From Ostrinia nubilalis (taxonomy: Eukaryota > Arthropoda > Insecta > Lepidoptera > Crambidae), in NCBI RefSeq assembly GCF_963855985.1, contig NC_087114.1, positions 3,249,001 through 3,313,000 of the forward strand: a stretch of DNA of 64,000 nucleotides, written 5' to 3'. Below, piece by piece: positions 51,101 through 58,769 of the stretch. The position numbers were made by a program, and so were the translations under genes. The notes below the pieces were generated by a model. It ran no database searches. It was not told where the DNA came from and saw only the letters and a list, made by a program, of their open reading frames with translations. The first letter of the stretch is position 1, and every line of letters begins with the position of its first letter.

Positions 51101-54100
51101 CTCTGGTCCTTTCTGCTTTTGAGTGAGAGGGGATAATTTGGCCTGGAGAGGGAGGGGACAATCTGTCCTAGGACTAGGAAAGGGGGACAGTATCGCCTAA
51201 TGGAGAGCGAAAGTATGACCTAGTGGAGGGGGACAGTCTAGCCTAGTAGAGGGGGACAGTCTGGCCTAGTGGAAGGGGACAGTCTGACCTAGTGGACGGG
51301 GGCAGTCTGACCCACGGAGGAAAGGGGTCTAACCGGAGAAGAGGGTCAGTCTGACTAAGGAGAGTGCAATCTGCCCTGACAAAGGAGGAGTAATTTTTTT
51401 ACTGGGCCCCTCTTGTCCTCTTTAATATTTGGCATACTCACTGAAAGGGTCCTCAGCGCTGGGTATGGCGGGGTCCTGCGGGTCATGGTCGCTGACCACA
51501 GACACGGACGACGCACATGATGTGGTCCGAGGGCGCTCTGGTCCTTTCTGCTTTTGAGTGAGAGGGGACAATTTGGCCTGGAGAGGGAGGGGACAATCTG
51601 TCCTAGGCCTAGGAAAGGGGGACAGTATCGCCTAATGGAGAGTGAAAGTATGACCTAGTGGAGGGGGACAGTCTCGCCTAGTGGAGGGGGACAGTCTAGC
51701 CTAGTAGAGGGGGACAGTCTGGCCTAGTGGAAGGGGACAGTCTGGCCTAGTGGAAGGGGACAGTCTGACCTAGTGGACGGGGGCAGTCTGACCCACGGAG
51801 GAAAGGGGCTAATTTGACTAAGGGGAGTGCAATCTGCCCTGACAAAGGAGGAGTAATTTTTTTACTGGGCCCCTCTTGTCCTCTTTAATATTTGGTATAC
51901 TCACTGAAAGGGTCCACAGCGCTGGGTATGGCGGGGTCCTGCGGGTCATGGTCGCTGACCACAGACACGGACGACGCACATGACGTGGTCCGAGGGCGTT
52001 CCGCTCTAGAAAGTATCTAGCTTTTCGGCTTTCGAGCCAGACAGACTGACCCACTTGCTCTGAGCTTAGAGGCACCCAAATAAGAGAGGAGGAAAGATTC
52101 TTTTGAGCCTGAGGCTATAATTAGGAGGGGGCCAATTAGTAATGGGAGAAGGGAAAATGCCCTCCCTTCAGTGTTTCACATTTTAACTTTTCCTCGACAC
52201 AAAATTGGCCTTCACTGGTTGGGTTTTTAGTGGCTGTCAAACTGTAGATCCTGGCTACACAGGAGTTGCAGTGCTTGAGCGATGTTCAAGGTGGGAAGAG
52301 TTCCGTATGCCCCTTCCCCGTTAGTATTTGGTATACTCACTGAAAGGGTCCACAGCGCTGGGTATAGCGGGGTCCTGCGGGTCGTGGTCACTGACCACAG
52401 ACACGGACGACGCACATGATGTGGTCCGAGGGCGTACTGGTCCTTTCAACTTTTGAGTAAGAGGGGACAGTTTGGCCTGGAGAGGGAGGGGACCGGGGAC
52501 AATCTGTCCTAGTAAAGGGGGACAGTATCGCCTAATGGAGAGCGAAAGTATGACCTAGTGGAGGGGGACAGTCTCACCTAGTGGAGGGGGACAGTCTAGC
52601 CTAGTAGAGGGGGACAGTCTGGCCTAGTGGAAGGGGACAGTCTGACCTAGTGGACGGGGGCAGTCTGACCCACGGAGGAAAGTGGTCTAACCGGAGAAGA
52701 GGGTCAGTCTGACTAAGGAGATTGCAATCTGTCCTGACAAAGGGGGAGTAATTTTGTTACTGGGTCCCTCTTGTCCTCTTTAATATTTGATATACTCACT
52801 GAAAGGGTCCACAGCGCTGGGTATGGCGGGGTCCTGCGGGTCGTGGTCACTGACCACAGACACTGACGACGCACATGACGTGGTCCGAGGGCGCTCCGGT
52901 CTGGAAGATAAATAAATAAACTACGTCAACATCAATACATCTGTTTGGGCATAGGCAGATGCGTAAACGATGCACAAATTGACCAAAAATCTATGTATTT
53001 GTTTGGAAGTTTTAAATGAAGATACGCACATCAAACTTATGAACCGTTTTAGTTGAATACAATTAGGTACAGCATGTAAAAACCTCTGACCAGTGATTCT
53101 GTGTAAGTTAACATTTTTTTATGGGTAGGTTTGACAATTTATAAAATAAATCCTCTTCTCTATTAAAACGATCAGCTGATTATCATCTTTATTGTGTAAC
53201 TGTAAGAGCGAAAAATTAAATAGTATAGAATTAAGAATTGAGAAAACGTATAATATAGAGTATGAACGAATTTTACGTCTTTCACTACGAGGGCTTTGTC
53301 TTATGTAAAATTATATTGCTTCAAAAAAATTACATTACAATTCGTTTTGGTAGAAAATTCAAGACAAAAGAAAAGTGACAATCGATGAAAAAACGCAATA
53401 AAGTAAAAATAATTTTCTAACTGGCCAGGCGCGCGCGCGACCAATGAGTTTGGTATGCAACCTTACGGCCGGTTCACACATGTCTCCGTTTTACTGTTCC
53501 GTTTTATAGTGTACGTTTTTTTTCGTCGATTACGCTGACGCTACATATGTATTACTGTATACAGAATACTGTGTCATGTGTGAAGTTGCTCATACAACTA
53601 CATACGCCATCGACGAAAAAAAACGTACACGATAAAACGGAACAGTAAAACGGAGACATGAGTGAACCGGCCGTTACAATTTTATTTATTAGTTACTAAC
53701 CTGACATAGTGCTGCAGTTGATTCAGCAATGTTTCCGTGGTGGTGGCAGGAGGCGGCGGCGCAGCGGCGCGCTGGCGGGCGTGCAGCGACGCGCGGGCGT
53801 GCTCGAAGCATAGCCTGCGACAAACAAAGCAAATAATAAATAAATATCCTTGGATATTTTACACTGCGCCTCTAGTCCCAAACTAAGAGTAGGCGCACAC
53901 CGTTGATTTTTAGTTGGCCGATAGTTGTGCCCGATTTTAATTTGTATGAAGAATCGGCCAAATCGAATCGGCGTAGTGTGCGCACTCCCGTACATGCCCA
54001 TACTGATCAACTGCCCGACTAAACTATCGACCGATAAAAAATCAACGGTGTGCGCCTACTCTAAGCAACGTTTGTACAATGGGTACTAGACAACGGATAT

Positions 54101-57100
54101 AAACAGACTTAGATTACTTTTTTTTTGTAAATACATACATATTATACATAGTAAGATTCATCATTTCAATTTCTGCCCGGCCGGGAATCGAACCCGGGAC
54201 CTCTCGGCATAGTAGTCCGTTCTGAACCACTACACCAAACGGCCGACAAAATGTGACAAACAAAATGTTTATTTGTGTGGACTATAAGTCTGTAGTCTTA
54301 CTCTGAGAAAGAGGGGGTCAAATGGGAGGAGGGAAACTGTCCTACTTTTGAGCCAGGGGCCCCCTGGCTCTAAAGGAGCCTCAAGCCAGACTGCCCCTCC
54401 CCCCTGGCAGAGGGAAGGGGCAGTCTGGCCTGAGGAACGGGGGGCAGTCTGGCCTGGGGAACGGGCAGTCTGACTCCGGGAGGAGAGGGGGGGCAATCTA
54501 AACCCGGGGGCAGGCAAATATTTTTTAAGACTAAATGGCAGGCAGCGTGGGACGTCCACACACAAGGTGGACCGACGACCTCATAAATTAAATAAAAAAA
54601 TAAAGAAGACAGGCGCTGACTATGCTGCTACCAACCGGGCGATGTGGAAAGCATTGGGGGAGGTCTATGTTCAGCGGTGGACTAAATGAATAAGTTAAAA
54701 TCGCCCAGTTTTCAACATAGGATGGACTTTTAAATTAATAATTCCAAGACAACTTCTATAAAGAACACTTCATTCTAGCTTTGATAAACCAAGCTTTTAA
54801 TTGGTTGTAAAATTGTATTTTTAGTAGCTGACCTTTCTGCTGTCCTTCCAGATATGGCACGTCTTTACTAACCCACTTAATAATGCTTTTTTAAGTGTCT
54901 TAAAGAGGTTCCTCTACCTAAAAAACAGATCTCTTCTACTGTCCCCGTTCCTGGGCTAGAATACTCCCTCCTGGGGGAGACTACCCCTCCTGGGGTAGAC
55001 TATCCCTCTTGGGGATGACTACCCCTCTTGGGGATGACTACCTCTCTTGTGCCAAACTACCCCTCTTGGGTCAGACTACCTCTCCTGGTCCCGTCTACCC
55101 CTCCAAGCTCAGAAACTCACCCCAAATCCCTCTCCCTATGGTCCTTATTATCGGGCGCTGGTTGCGAACACCGCTCCCCGTTCCCGAAGGTGTGAACGCA
55201 CTGCTTGTAAGGAGCTGTAGGGTCCTTCAGGATATGTCTACCGCAGTAATGCCGGCCCGACATGACTGGTAGCAGACACTCGTAGTCTTTGTAGGCACTA
55301 GTCGAGTAATTTACTAGAGTGGCGAGTTATTGAGTCCTTAAGTGTCTAAAAGGGGACCCCCTACCTAAAATACGCGAACCTGAGCCTGTGTCCCTTCCCT
55401 GGGCCAGACTACCCCACCTGGGGTAAATTTACCCTCCTGGGGTAAATTACCCCTCTTGGACCAGACTACCATTCCTGAGGAGACTACCTCTCCTGAGGTA
55501 AATTACCCCTCTTGCACCAGACTACCTTTCCTGGGGGAGACTACCCCTCCTGGGGAAATTACCCCTCTTGCACCAGACTACCTTTCCTGGGGGAGACTAA
55601 ACCTCCTGGGGGAGACTACCCCTCCTGGGGTAAATTACCCCTCTTGAAGAGACTACCCCTCCTGGGTAAAATTACCCCTCCTTGGGTAGACTACCCCTCT
55701 TGGGGTAAATTACTACTCCTGTGGGCTAGACTACCCCTCCAAGCTCAGAAACTCACCCTAAATCCCTCTCCCTATGGTCCTTATTATCGGGCGCTGGTTG
55801 AGAACACCGCTCTCCGTTCCCGAAGGTGTGAACGCACTGTTTGTAAGGCGCTGTAGGGTCCTTCAGGATATGCCGTCCGCAGTAATGCCTGCCTGACATG
55901 ACTGGTAGCAGACACTCGTAGTCTTTGTAGGCACTAGTCGAGTAATTTATTAGAGTGGGGAGTTATTGAGTCCTTAAGTGTCTAAAAGGGGATCGCCCTA
56001 CCTAAAATACGCGATCCCTGAGCCAGTGTCCCCTTCCCTGGGAGAGACTACCCCTCCTGGGGGAGACTACACCTCCTGGGGTAAATTACCCCTCTTTGAC
56101 CAGGCTACCCCTCTTGGGAAAAACTACCCCTCCTGGGGGAGACTACCCCTCCTGGGGTAAATTACCCCTCTTGGACCAGGCTGCCCCTCTTGGAGAAAAA
56201 CTACCCCTCCTGGGGTAGAAGATTACTCCTCCTGGGCGGGCCATACTACCCCTGCTGGGCCAATTATGCTGCTTTTTTGAAACTCACCCTAAATCCCTCT
56301 CTCTATGGTCCTTATTATCGGGCGCGGGTTGAGAACACCGCTCTCCGTTCCCGAAGGTGTGAACGCACTGCTTGTAAGGCGCTGTAGGGTCCTTCAGGAT
56401 ATGTCTGCCGCAGTAATGCCTGCCCGACATGACTGGTAGCAGACACTCGTAGTCTTTGTACGCGCATTGGCGAGAGCGGGAGACTATTTCTTTTTGGAGC
56501 TGTGGGTAGAGAAAAAAAACATCATCAGATCATTTATTTTATTCTACGAATAGTGAAGCAACAATCACGGTGAAGATGTCAAAAAAAAGGTCGGCACCAG
56601 ATCCCAAGAACGCCGCAGGATTTTTTTTAAAGATTATTAATTTATTAGTAAGTAATTCGTTATTACACAAATTACTAATAGTCCCGTTAGCCCCTCGTAC
56701 TAAGCTAAATATGCTTGTCACGAGTGAGCTCACCACAATAGTCGAGCGGCGGCGGGGACCGAACCCGCGTTCCCCGGATCACGAGTCGGCCAGTCCGACC
56801 CCTTCACCGTGCGGCTATCGTGGCTTTTCTACGACTATTGTGGTGAACCCACTCTCCCCACAGAAGAAGTCTCCTGACGTTATTAATTTTTAATTTAAGC
56901 TTTTAAAAATGCTTCTTCTCAGCACTGGGCACTGGCCCATTTATTGTCCCGAAGCAGTGGTAGGGTTAATACTGGGACGTGCTTTTTAAAAGCCTACTTA
57001 CTTGCAAAAATAAAATGTGTTTTAAGAATAGATAGCTCAATAAAGAAAATAGATACTAAACAGACCCCTATTCTCACCTATCCTTTTCTAGATATTTCTA

Positions 57101-58682
57101 AAAAGGTTGAAAGTTTCTCAATAAAATCACTTGAGTTGATTATTTCAATACTTGATTACACCTGCCTGATTCAATGAAGAAAAATAACACTTGCAATTAA
57201 TTTATTACCTGCATTAAAAATACCACGCGAGTACCTTCATTTCTATTCAATAATAACTATCGTTATCTCTTTCACACTTTCGCTTTACAAGAAAGAGACA
57301 CACAAAAGAGTTTTTAATCTTTTCATTATTTAATACCACGTTTATTTACCTTTGAATGGTATTGTTAAGGCATTTAATTGAAATAGGTTTATGGTTTTAC
57401 AAAAAGTTTTAGGATGCTCGTGTTATTTTTTAAGAGTAGGCACACCGTTGATTTTTCGTCGGCCGATAGTTTAGTCGGGCAGTTGATCAGCATGGGCATG
57501 TATGGGAGTGCACACACTACGTCGATTCGATTTGGCCGATTCTTCATACATTTAAAATCGGGCACAACTATCGGCCTACTAAAAATCAACGGTGTGCGCC
57601 TACTCTAAATGTAAGTACGTTAAACCTTTTTTGATTTATGAGCTGTTTTATTTTTTAAACAAAAGAATAATGATAAATATTAAGTAGTTATGCCTAGGCG
57701 CAGACCACCGATTTTTAGTTGGCCGATAGTTGAGCCCGATTCTATTTTGTATGAAGAATCAGCCGATACCAAATCGGTGTAATGTGCGTACTTTCATACA
57801 TTTCCATACTGATTAACAGCCCGACCCAACTATCGGCCAACTAAAAGTCCGTGGTCTCTGCGCCTAGGCTTATCCGACTTAAAAAAAATGAGGCGTATAT
57901 TTCAATTGTATTGGCTCCTGAGCATTTTTATGTTTCTCACCTGAGCCCTAACGCCCGTATTCACATACTTTACTATGAGGTCTCACAGTGCGCGTGGACG
58001 CACAGGGTGACAAACGAACCAATCACAGACCTCAATTCAACGCTATGCGTTTCATTTGCTGCGTCACTTAAGCAAGCATCGTTTGTGAATACGGGCGACA
58101 GAGCTCTATTCAACGCTGTGCGTTCGATTTGCTGCGTCACTTAAGCAAGCATCGTTTGTGTACACGGCCGACAGAGCTCTATTTAACGCTATGCGTTTCA
58201 TTTGCTGCTTCACTTAAGCAAGCATCGTTTGTGGATACGGGCGTGAGTTACTTAAGCGCTAGATCTACAAAATTGTAGTTTTCTCGCCTGAGCCCTGCCT
58301 CTTCTCCGCGCTGACTGAGTTAGAGTAGGCGCACACCGTTGATTTTTAGTTGGCCGATAGTTGTGCCCGATTTCAAATTGTATGAAGAATCGGCCAAATC
58401 GAATCGGCGTAGTGTGCGCACTCCCATACATGCCCATACTGATCAACAGCCCGACTAAACTATCGGCCGACGAAAAATCAACGGTGTGCGCCTACTCTTA
58501 AGCGCCAGACCTGATGTAGTCCTCACCTGAGCCCTGAGCCTCTCCTCCTCCTGCTTCTTCGAAGCCTCTGGGTCCGGGGGTTTAATGGACTTCACGTGCG
58601 TTATCCGGAGCCCGGGGGCCGCCCGGCCTGGTCGGCTTAGCATCCTCACCCGGGCCAAGTGCTTTCGCGGCGGTTGAGACAT
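36016..58682 (-). CDS. Kansl2: KANSL2 (NSL complex subunit 2; dgt1), 10 coding exons
   Basis: Minus-strand exons 58682-58527, 56499-56288, 53814-53701, 52900-52800, 49169-49004, 45686-45523, 42858-42713, 41019-40882, 38152-38024 and 36171-36016 join with correct GT-AG sites and phases into 493 aa, close to the 492 aa of human KANSL2. Shared with human KANSL2: zinc-knuckle pairs C-x-C-x-C-x-H (zf-C3Hc3H type) in exon 3/4 and exons 9/10, the AGVYTAEE motif, and the RLK/[8 protein letters not shown]-like helix (here KAYAAHHRRHGVDAVL). KANSL2 is a structural subunit of the MOF (KAT8)-NSL acetyltransferase complex in the nucleus. The gene is convergent with E(Pc) and divergent from Cyclin T. Five of its exons have nearly full-length copies in introns. 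Confidence 0.93.
37169..37249 (-). CDS. Kansl2: KANSL2 alternative last exon 11a
   Basis: Acceptor TTTCTCGCAG, phase 0, encodes QKKKDDDSSSDSSDTDSPKQ-DESTDD then TAA (37171-37169). No usable donor before the stop, so it can only be a terminal exon; predicted isoform 468 aa. The end DESTDD resembles the start KDESKDG of exon 11b. Confidence 0.6.
   Translation of the reverse strand, partial: QKKKDDDSSSDSSDTDSPKQDESTDD
37600..38005 (-). repeat. About 45-50-bp minisatellite
   Basis: Units of tactaaatcgtgggggatga then aatggggggttgaaaatacc, eight or more, in the KANSL2 intron before exon 11a. Confidence 0.85.
38024..38152 (-). CDS. Kansl2: KANSL2 exon 10, fourth zinc knuckle
   Basis: 129 nt, acceptor ATTATTGCAG, donor GTATGT, phase 0 to 0, 43 codons. 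Encodes VLFVPCSSARGVGACREAVP and LLPAAPLCRYHAPVPAHQVF. Human: [20 protein letters not shown] and CCPLHFQLPPQ. GC-rich relative to its intron. Confidence 0.93.
38199..38345. mobile_element. Repeat family B copy
   Basis: tttcgttgcgggtccaatga to gagaggtgggaatagtcccg, highly similar to 10607-10745 and 50010-50170. Confidence 0.75.
38608..38880 (-). mobile_element. RTE-type LINE 3' fragment
   Basis: On the minus strand it encodes pieces like VLEWRPRTGKR and PIRWTDD and ends in the ggacgtcctatggctgagat then gatgatgatc tail, typical of lepidopteran RTE elements. It is truncated at 5'. Confidence 0.8.
39600..39955. mobile_element. MITE nested inside another MITE
   Basis: Outer element: catacctca ... 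gggactgactcaatg (the gtgcctgaggtatg family). Inner element of about 315 bp with arms of about 75 bp starting tagactaagagctagtgaac and ending with its complement, flanked by TCA on both sides (or TA if the outer bases are excluded). Confidence 0.75.
39956..40177. mobile_element. MITE with caatgagggctatcg ends
   Basis: caatgagggctatcgttttt at the left pairs with aaaacgatagccctcattg at the right. The interior repeats gacaggaccttactctacag twice. Confidence 0.75.
40882..41019 (-). CDS. Kansl2: KANSL2 exon 9, third zinc knuckle
   Basis: 138 nt, acceptor ATTTATCTTCCAG, donor GTACGG, phase 0 to 0, 46 codons. Encodes RCTYTEESVRCGNPVLPASK and HCLKHILHDSNQ: C-x8-C-x9-C-x2-H. Human: [20 protein letters not shown] and HCLTHICQDTNQ. 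Too short in this frame to show as a long ORF. Confidence 0.95.
41410..41565 (-). mobile_element. RTE-type LINE 3' fragment
   Basis: gatcatcatttcagccacag, ggacgtcc and gaggtcgtcggtccaccttg on the plus strand are the reverse complement of the RTE 3' end. Confidence 0.7.
41664..41809 (-). CDS. Kansl2: KANSL2 exon 8 copy 8c, candidate mutually exclusive exon
   Basis: Exactly 146 nt, acceptor GTGAATATCAG, donor GTATGT, phase 1 to 0, open. About 12-13 synonymous differences from 8a and no amino-acid change from QARSG onward; N-terminal CINF instead of SINA. Confidence 0.65.
41971..42105. mobile_element. 135-bp MITE with its empty site preserved nearby
   Basis: Inverted ends tgtcaccgtaaaattgtgaa and the complement of ttcacaatttcacgttgac; target duplication ATATC on both sides. 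The paralogous spacer at about 42570 has the uninterrupted site, so the insertion came after the exon-8 duplication. Contains cctaacctaaccta, here part of the MITE. Confidence 0.85.
42258..42403 (-). CDS. Kansl2: KANSL2 exon 8 copy 8b, candidate mutually exclusive exon
   Basis: Exactly 146 nt, acceptor GTGAGTATCAG, donor GTAAGA, phase 1 to 0, open. From QARSG onward (44 codons) about 13 codons differ from 8a and all are synonymous. The first residues differ (CINL instead of SINA). Because 146 is not a multiple of 3, 8a and 8b cannot both be included. Confidence 0.65.
42713..42858 (-). CDS. Kansl2: KANSL2 exon 8 (copy 8a)
   Basis: 146 nt, acceptor TTAATTACAG, donor GTAAGA, phase 1 to 0. Encodes SINAQARSGPLTVRERRQLR then KLKAYAAHHRRHGVDAVLAR and KLTHKRAK, basic and helical. 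Human: [20 protein letters not shown]. It has two isolength relatives downstream. Confidence 0.92.
43030..43480. repeat. GGGTACCCG-rich repeat
   Basis: Several gccgggtacccg palindromes at about 43056, 43378, 43440 and 43458, with related tacccggtatccgg, in an AT-rich interior. Possibly a degraded TIR element; class not determined. Confidence 0.45.
43604..44709. mobile_element. 1106-bp near-perfect palindromic element, TA target site
   Basis: Ends cagtgtgagtcacgttaaag and its complement; TA on both sides (43602-43603 and 44710-44711). Arms of about 450 bp pair almost completely. It has split a copy of the cttcgggacaa short repeat (43530-43601 and 44712-44770). No transposase frame. Confidence 0.88.
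44800..45470 (-). repeat. G-rich minisatellite
   Basis: Irregular units of about 20-25 bp around agggggatgatagggggcag on the plus strand, surrounding the exon-7 copy. Confidence 0.8.
45173..45288 (-). pseudogene. Decayed partial copy of KANSL2 exon 7
   Basis: Keeps the VSLQ-to-ETY portion and the GTAAGT donor but has CAA to TAA (stop), Ile to Leu and Tyr to Asn. It is embedded in a G-rich minisatellite. In contrast to the other copies it shows non-synonymous decay. Confidence 0.8.
45523..45686 (-). CDS. Kansl2: KANSL2 exon 7, AGVYTAEE motif
   Basis: 164 nt, acceptor TATTCCACAG, donor GTAAGT, phase 2 to 1. Encodes [40 protein letters not shown] and GNYLRALKAEKETY, predicted helical/coiled coil. 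Human: [20 protein letters not shown]. This exon is the clearest single match to KANSL2. Confidence 0.95.
46227..47612. mobile_element. 1386-bp foldback element, CTA target site
   Basis: Ends tagtccagtcaatgaatgcc and its complement; CTA flanks both sides (46224-46226 and 47613-47615). Arms of about 600 bp (for example accacttttcggtttttcgc and its complement). Mirror open frames in the two arms begin MRPSDMTTMNQKK and MRPSDMTTLNQKK but are short and not evidently protein-coding. Confidence 0.85.
47660..48966 (-). repeat. Kansl2: Array of KANSL2 exon-6 copies (105-nt units)
   Basis: Copies at 48966-48862, 48824-48720, 48680-48576, 48536-48432 and 48212-48108 each have an AG, a GT donor and exactly 105 nt in phase 2 to 2: 35-residue SCDSDCDSVTLGPDGTIREC-type units. 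48069-47965 has lost its AG and about 47757-47660 is decayed. Codon differences seen are mostly silent (GAT/GAC, GAA/GAG, TGC/TGT, CTG/TTG, CCG/CCA). Spacers between many copies are only about 37-39 nt, so neighbours probably cannot be spliced to each other. Confidence 0.8.
47758..48386. mobile_element. Inverted-repeat element enclosing two KANSL2 exon-6 copies
   Basis: Arms 47758-47930 and 48215-48386 are inverted copies (tatagttccaaaatactgg and its complement; gtgggacagttcagcgtggg and its complement). They enclose the exon-6 copies at 47965-48069 and 48108-48212, and more exon-6 copies continue outside. Either two insertions in opposite orientation, or a TIR element that captured host exons. 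Confidence 0.7.
49004..49169 (-). CDS. Kansl2: KANSL2 exon 6, acidic
   Basis: 166 nt, acceptor TTTTTTTCCAG, donor GTAAGT, phase 1 to 2. Encodes QIDATAVNAQYSASIMECAS, DSDCDSVTLGPDGTIRECDS and DSDEAPCETQPL. Human counterpart is the acidic DPDSEADSIDSDQEDPLK region. First of eight copies. Confidence 0.88.
49785..49930. mobile_element. Half copy of the cgtccaatgacccc MITE
   Basis: ggtcgccgagcacgtagaat then ccaatgactccaagctaccc; the right arm is missing or replaced. Confidence 0.7.
50010..50170. mobile_element. Repeat family B copy (reverse)
   Basis: gggaatattcccacctctcg to gtcattggacccgcaacgaa, the inverse of 10607-10745. Confidence 0.75.
50252..50340. mobile_element. Partial copy of the tgcccgttttcacc MITE
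   Basis: cctgttttcaccatcaatcc through gaaaacgggca; internal right arm deleted compared with 20967-21082. Confidence 0.7.
50545..50645 (-). CDS. Kansl2: Candidate mutually exclusive copy of KANSL2 exon 5
   Basis: Exactly 101 nt, acceptor ACTTTCTAG, donor GTGAGT, phase 2 to 1, open. It carries the Pro to Ala change and one Ser to Leu change; other differences are silent. Confidence 0.45.
51905..52005 (-). CDS. Kansl2: Candidate mutually exclusive copy of KANSL2 exon 5
   Basis: Exactly 101 nt, acceptor ACTTTCTAG, donor GTGAGT, phase 2 to 1, so it can only replace exon 5. One amino-acid change (Pro to Ala at the second residue); the other codon differences are silent. Confidence 0.5.
52800..52900 (-). 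CDS. Kansl2: KANSL2 exon 5
   Basis: 101 nt, acceptor TATCTTCCAG, donor GTGAGT, phase 2 to 1. Encodes PERPRTTSCASSVSVVSDHD and PQDPAIPSAVDPF, an acidic/serine linker. First of six copies with period about 435-463 bp. Confidence 0.85.
53466..53673. mobile_element. 208-bp MITE with TTA target duplication
   Basis: Ends cggccggttcac and gtgaaccggccg; arms of about 70 bp; TTA on both sides (53463-53465, 53674-53676). PIF/Harbinger-like. It lies about 30 bp downstream of KANSL2 exon 4. Confidence 0.88.
53701..53814 (-). CDS. Kansl2: KANSL2 exon 4
   Basis: 114 nt, acceptor TTTGTCGCAG, donor GTTAGT, phase 2 to 2. Encodes LCFEHARASLHARQ, an Ala/Pro run and ETLLNQLQHYV. Human equivalent: FCAEHVRRNALALHAQ and ETLLCQLSSY. 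Single copy. Confidence 0.92.
53887..54061. mobile_element. MITE gagtaggcgcacaccg, copy 1
   Basis: TIR gagtaggcgcacaccgttga, TAA on both sides. Adjacent to a SINE. Confidence 0.85.
54065..54247 (-). mobile_element. tRNA-derived SINE
   Basis: Minus strand starts ggccgtttggtgtagtggtt (A box) with ggttcgattcc (B box), then a tail ending tagtacccattgtacaaacg, a common lepidopteran SINE end. The tRNA-like head is not a functional tRNA gene: the acceptor ends do not pair cleanly. Confidence 0.8.
54300..54530 (-). repeat. GC-rich minisatellite
   Basis: Units around ggggcagtctggcctgggga, related to the gacagtctggccta spacers of the exon-5 array. Confidence 0.7.
54541..54690 (+). mobile_element. RTE-type LINE 3' fragment
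   Basis: caaggtggaccgacgacctc then gggggaggtctatgttcagc and ggtggac. Confidence 0.75.
55121..55297 (-). CDS. Kansl2: Second candidate duplicate of KANSL2 exon 3 (177 nt)
   Basis: Same acceptor TACTCGACTAG, same 177-nt length and phase 2 to 2, donor GTGAGT. About nine codons differ from exon 3, all synonymous, and mostly at different positions from the other copy. Confidence 0.6.
55757..55933 (-). CDS. Kansl2: Candidate duplicate of KANSL2 exon 3 (177 nt)
   Basis: Acceptor TACTCGACTAG, donor GTGAGT, 177 nt, phase 2 to 2, fully open. It could be inserted after exon 3 as 59 extra residues repeating the zinc knuckle. About seven codons differ from exon 3 and all are synonymous (for example AGA to CGG, GGC to GGA, AAG to AAA). 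Flanking introns would be 354 and 459 nt. Confidence 0.6.
56288..56499 (-). CDS. Kansl2: KANSL2 exon 3, first zinc knuckle
   Basis: 212 nt, acceptor CTACCCACAG, donor GTGAGT, phase 0 to 2. Encodes RQCAYKDYECLLPVMSGRHY, CGRHILKDPTAPYKQCVHTF and GNGERCSQPAPDNKD: C-x6-C-x10-C-x2-H, then the first cysteines of the second knuckle, completed by LCFEH in exon 4. Human counterpart: EFCIKHILEDKNAPFKQC. Confidence 0.92.
56690..56865 (-). mobile_element. tRNA-derived SINE
   Basis: Minus strand: atagccgcacggtgaagggg (A-box region), gcgggttcggtcccc (B box), then gtgagctcactcgtgacaag and ttagtacgaggggctaac, matching 490-665. Confidence 0.7.
56895..57015 (-). mobile_element. Short interspersed repeat (cttcgggacaa family)
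   Basis: Reverse of 62438-62585: ttattgtcccgaagcagtgg and actgggacgtgctttttaaa. Confidence 0.75.
57434..57605. mobile_element. MITE gagtaggcgcacaccg, copy 2
   Basis: Same TIR and central sequence (aatcggccaaatcgaatcg type), TAA on both sides. Confidence 0.85.
57691..57869. mobile_element. Diverged relative of the gagtaggcgcacaccg MITE
   Basis: Ends gcctaggcgcagaccaccga and its complement, flanked by TTAT on both sides; same interior architecture. Confidence 0.75.
57945..58250. mobile_element. MITE family A, with tandemly repeated right end
   Basis: One full unit from gcccgtattcacatacttta, then cacttaagcaagcatcgttt repeated three times at about 70-80-bp spacing. Confidence 0.75.
58323..58497. 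mobile_element. MITE gagtaggcgcacaccg, copy 3
   Basis: TTA on both sides, same length class (about 175 bp) as copy 1. It ends 30 bp downstream of KANSL2 exon 2. Confidence 0.85.
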
Positions 58683-58696
58683 TGATGCTTGGTTAA
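58527..58696 (-). CDS. Kansl2: KANSL2 exon 2 with start codon
   Basis: Acceptor CAATTCCAG at 58697, ATG at 58682-58680, donor GTGAGG after 58527. The CDS part is 52 codons: MSQPPRKHLARVRMLSRPGR ... KSIKPPDPEASKKQEEERLR. Chosen as start because it is the first long frame after a clean acceptor and joins exon 3 in phase 0. Two partial copies of the acceptor plus ATG lie just upstream. Confidence 0.85.
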
Positions 58697-58769
58697 CTGG
58701 AATTGAGAAGATAAATCTATAGTTTAAAAGTATGTACTATGAAACTGGATTTGTAGGGATTTAAGTGTT

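Larger units (their letters stand above)
50530..52790 (-). repeat. Five-copy array of KANSL2 exon-5 segments with minisatellite spacers
   Basis: Copies at 52341-52441, 51905-52005, 51442-51542, 51007-51107 and 50545-50645, all with donors. In 52341, 51442 and 51007 the acceptor AG is replaced by GG, so they are likely inactive or use another AG. Spacers hold 20- to 25-bp units of gagggggacagtctggccta plus pieces of repeat family B. Confidence 0.85.
54950..56275 (-). repeat. Minisatellite around KANSL2 exon-3 copies
   Basis: Unit of about 25 bp, tcctgggggagactacccct and tggggtaaattacccctctt alternating, dozens of units filling the introns between exon-3 copies. Confidence 0.85.

Noticed and set aside
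54172..54247. tRNA gene
   Set aside because: A and B boxes are present but the acceptor ends do not pair, and a SINE tail follows, so it is scored as a SINE.
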